This document shows positions 63,961-64,000 of a DNA stretch of 64,000 nucleotides, in pieces. Position numbers and translations under genes: made by a program. The notes under the pieces are model-generated. The model searched no databases. It was not told where the DNA came from and worked only from the letters and a program-made list of their open reading frames with translations. The stretch is from the NCBI RefSeq assembly GCF_001307105.1, contig NZ_LGYN01000001.1:310001-374000 (forward strand), read 5' to 3'. The stretch's first letter is position 1. Every line of letters starts with the position of its first letter. This stretch comes from Bacillus australimaris (lineage in GTDB: Bacteria; Bacillota; Bacilli; Bacillales; Bacillaceae).

Positions 63961-64000
63961 AATGCTAGAATGTTTTTTCACCAATTTCATTTTCAGTGCA

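Overview
The window reads as chromosome of a Bacillus of the B. pumilus / B. safensis / B. altitudinis type. Almost every protein matches a B. subtilis protein I recognise, in B. subtilis order (bkd operon through spo0A, recN, dxs, accBC, spoIIIA, gcv, sin/tasA, comG, yqg genes to rpmGA). Divergence is clear, and some loci differ: a rap-phr pair stands beside spo0A, a major facilitator transporter sits where I recall yqgU, TapA is short, and there is an unknown gene beside yqgO. Species assignment and comparisons with B. subtilis are from memory, not from a search.

Layout. 1-6082: branched-chain acid catabolism (lpdV fragment, buk, bcd, ptb) read leftward from a sigma-54 promoter under BkdR, then yqzF. 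6123-11009: yqiK, a Rap phosphatase with its Phr peptide, the sporulation master regulator spo0A and the signalling protease spoIVB. 11208-20508: recN, argR, yqxC, dxs, ispA, xseB, xseA, folD, nusB, a DNA repair, isoprenoid and folate cluster. 20719-28418: yqhY, accC, accB and the eight-gene spoIIIA operon with a sigma-E promoter. 28484-36217: yqhV, efp, yqhT, aroQ, yqhR, yqhQ, yqhP, yqhO, mntR, lipM, yqhL. 36262-40474: glycine cleavage genes behind a tandem glycine riboswitch and terminator. 40735-46006: yqhH-yqhG, then the biofilm switch sinI-sinR and its target tapA-sipW-tasA, with two SinR-type palindromes upstream of tapA. 46259-50833: yqzG, yqzE and the comG competence pilus operon with a ComK-type box. 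51011-54499: rsbRD, tRNA-Gln, mgsR with a sigma-B promoter, yqgY, yqgX, yqgW, yqgV. 54578-63894: transporter, yqgT, yqgS, glcK, yqgQ, gluP, yqgO, an unknown gene, yqgN, rpmGA.

How it works together. Much of the window is stationary-phase decision making: Rap/Phr would feed into the phosphorelay ending in Spo0A; Spo0A raises SinI; SinI frees tapA-sipW-tasA from SinR; ComK drives comG; sigma-B drives mgsR; sigma-E drives spoIIIA, which with SpoIVB links mother cell and forespore.

The most unusual feature is a repeated element of about 175-180 bp present twice, in opposite orientation (13543-13778 and 52951-53175). Each copy has a 120-bp imperfect palindrome bounded by CAGCGTG/CACGCTG plus a 16-bp-arm hairpin, and each is flanked by two direct copies of a terminator hairpin that is different at each locus. 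This looks like a small non-autonomous mobile element that inserts into intrinsic terminators and duplicates them. Other points worth checking are the apparent lack of a standard start codon in spoIIIAD, a predicted Phr pheromone ending IRAIT, and TTGCA clusters shared by the bkdR and bkd control regions.
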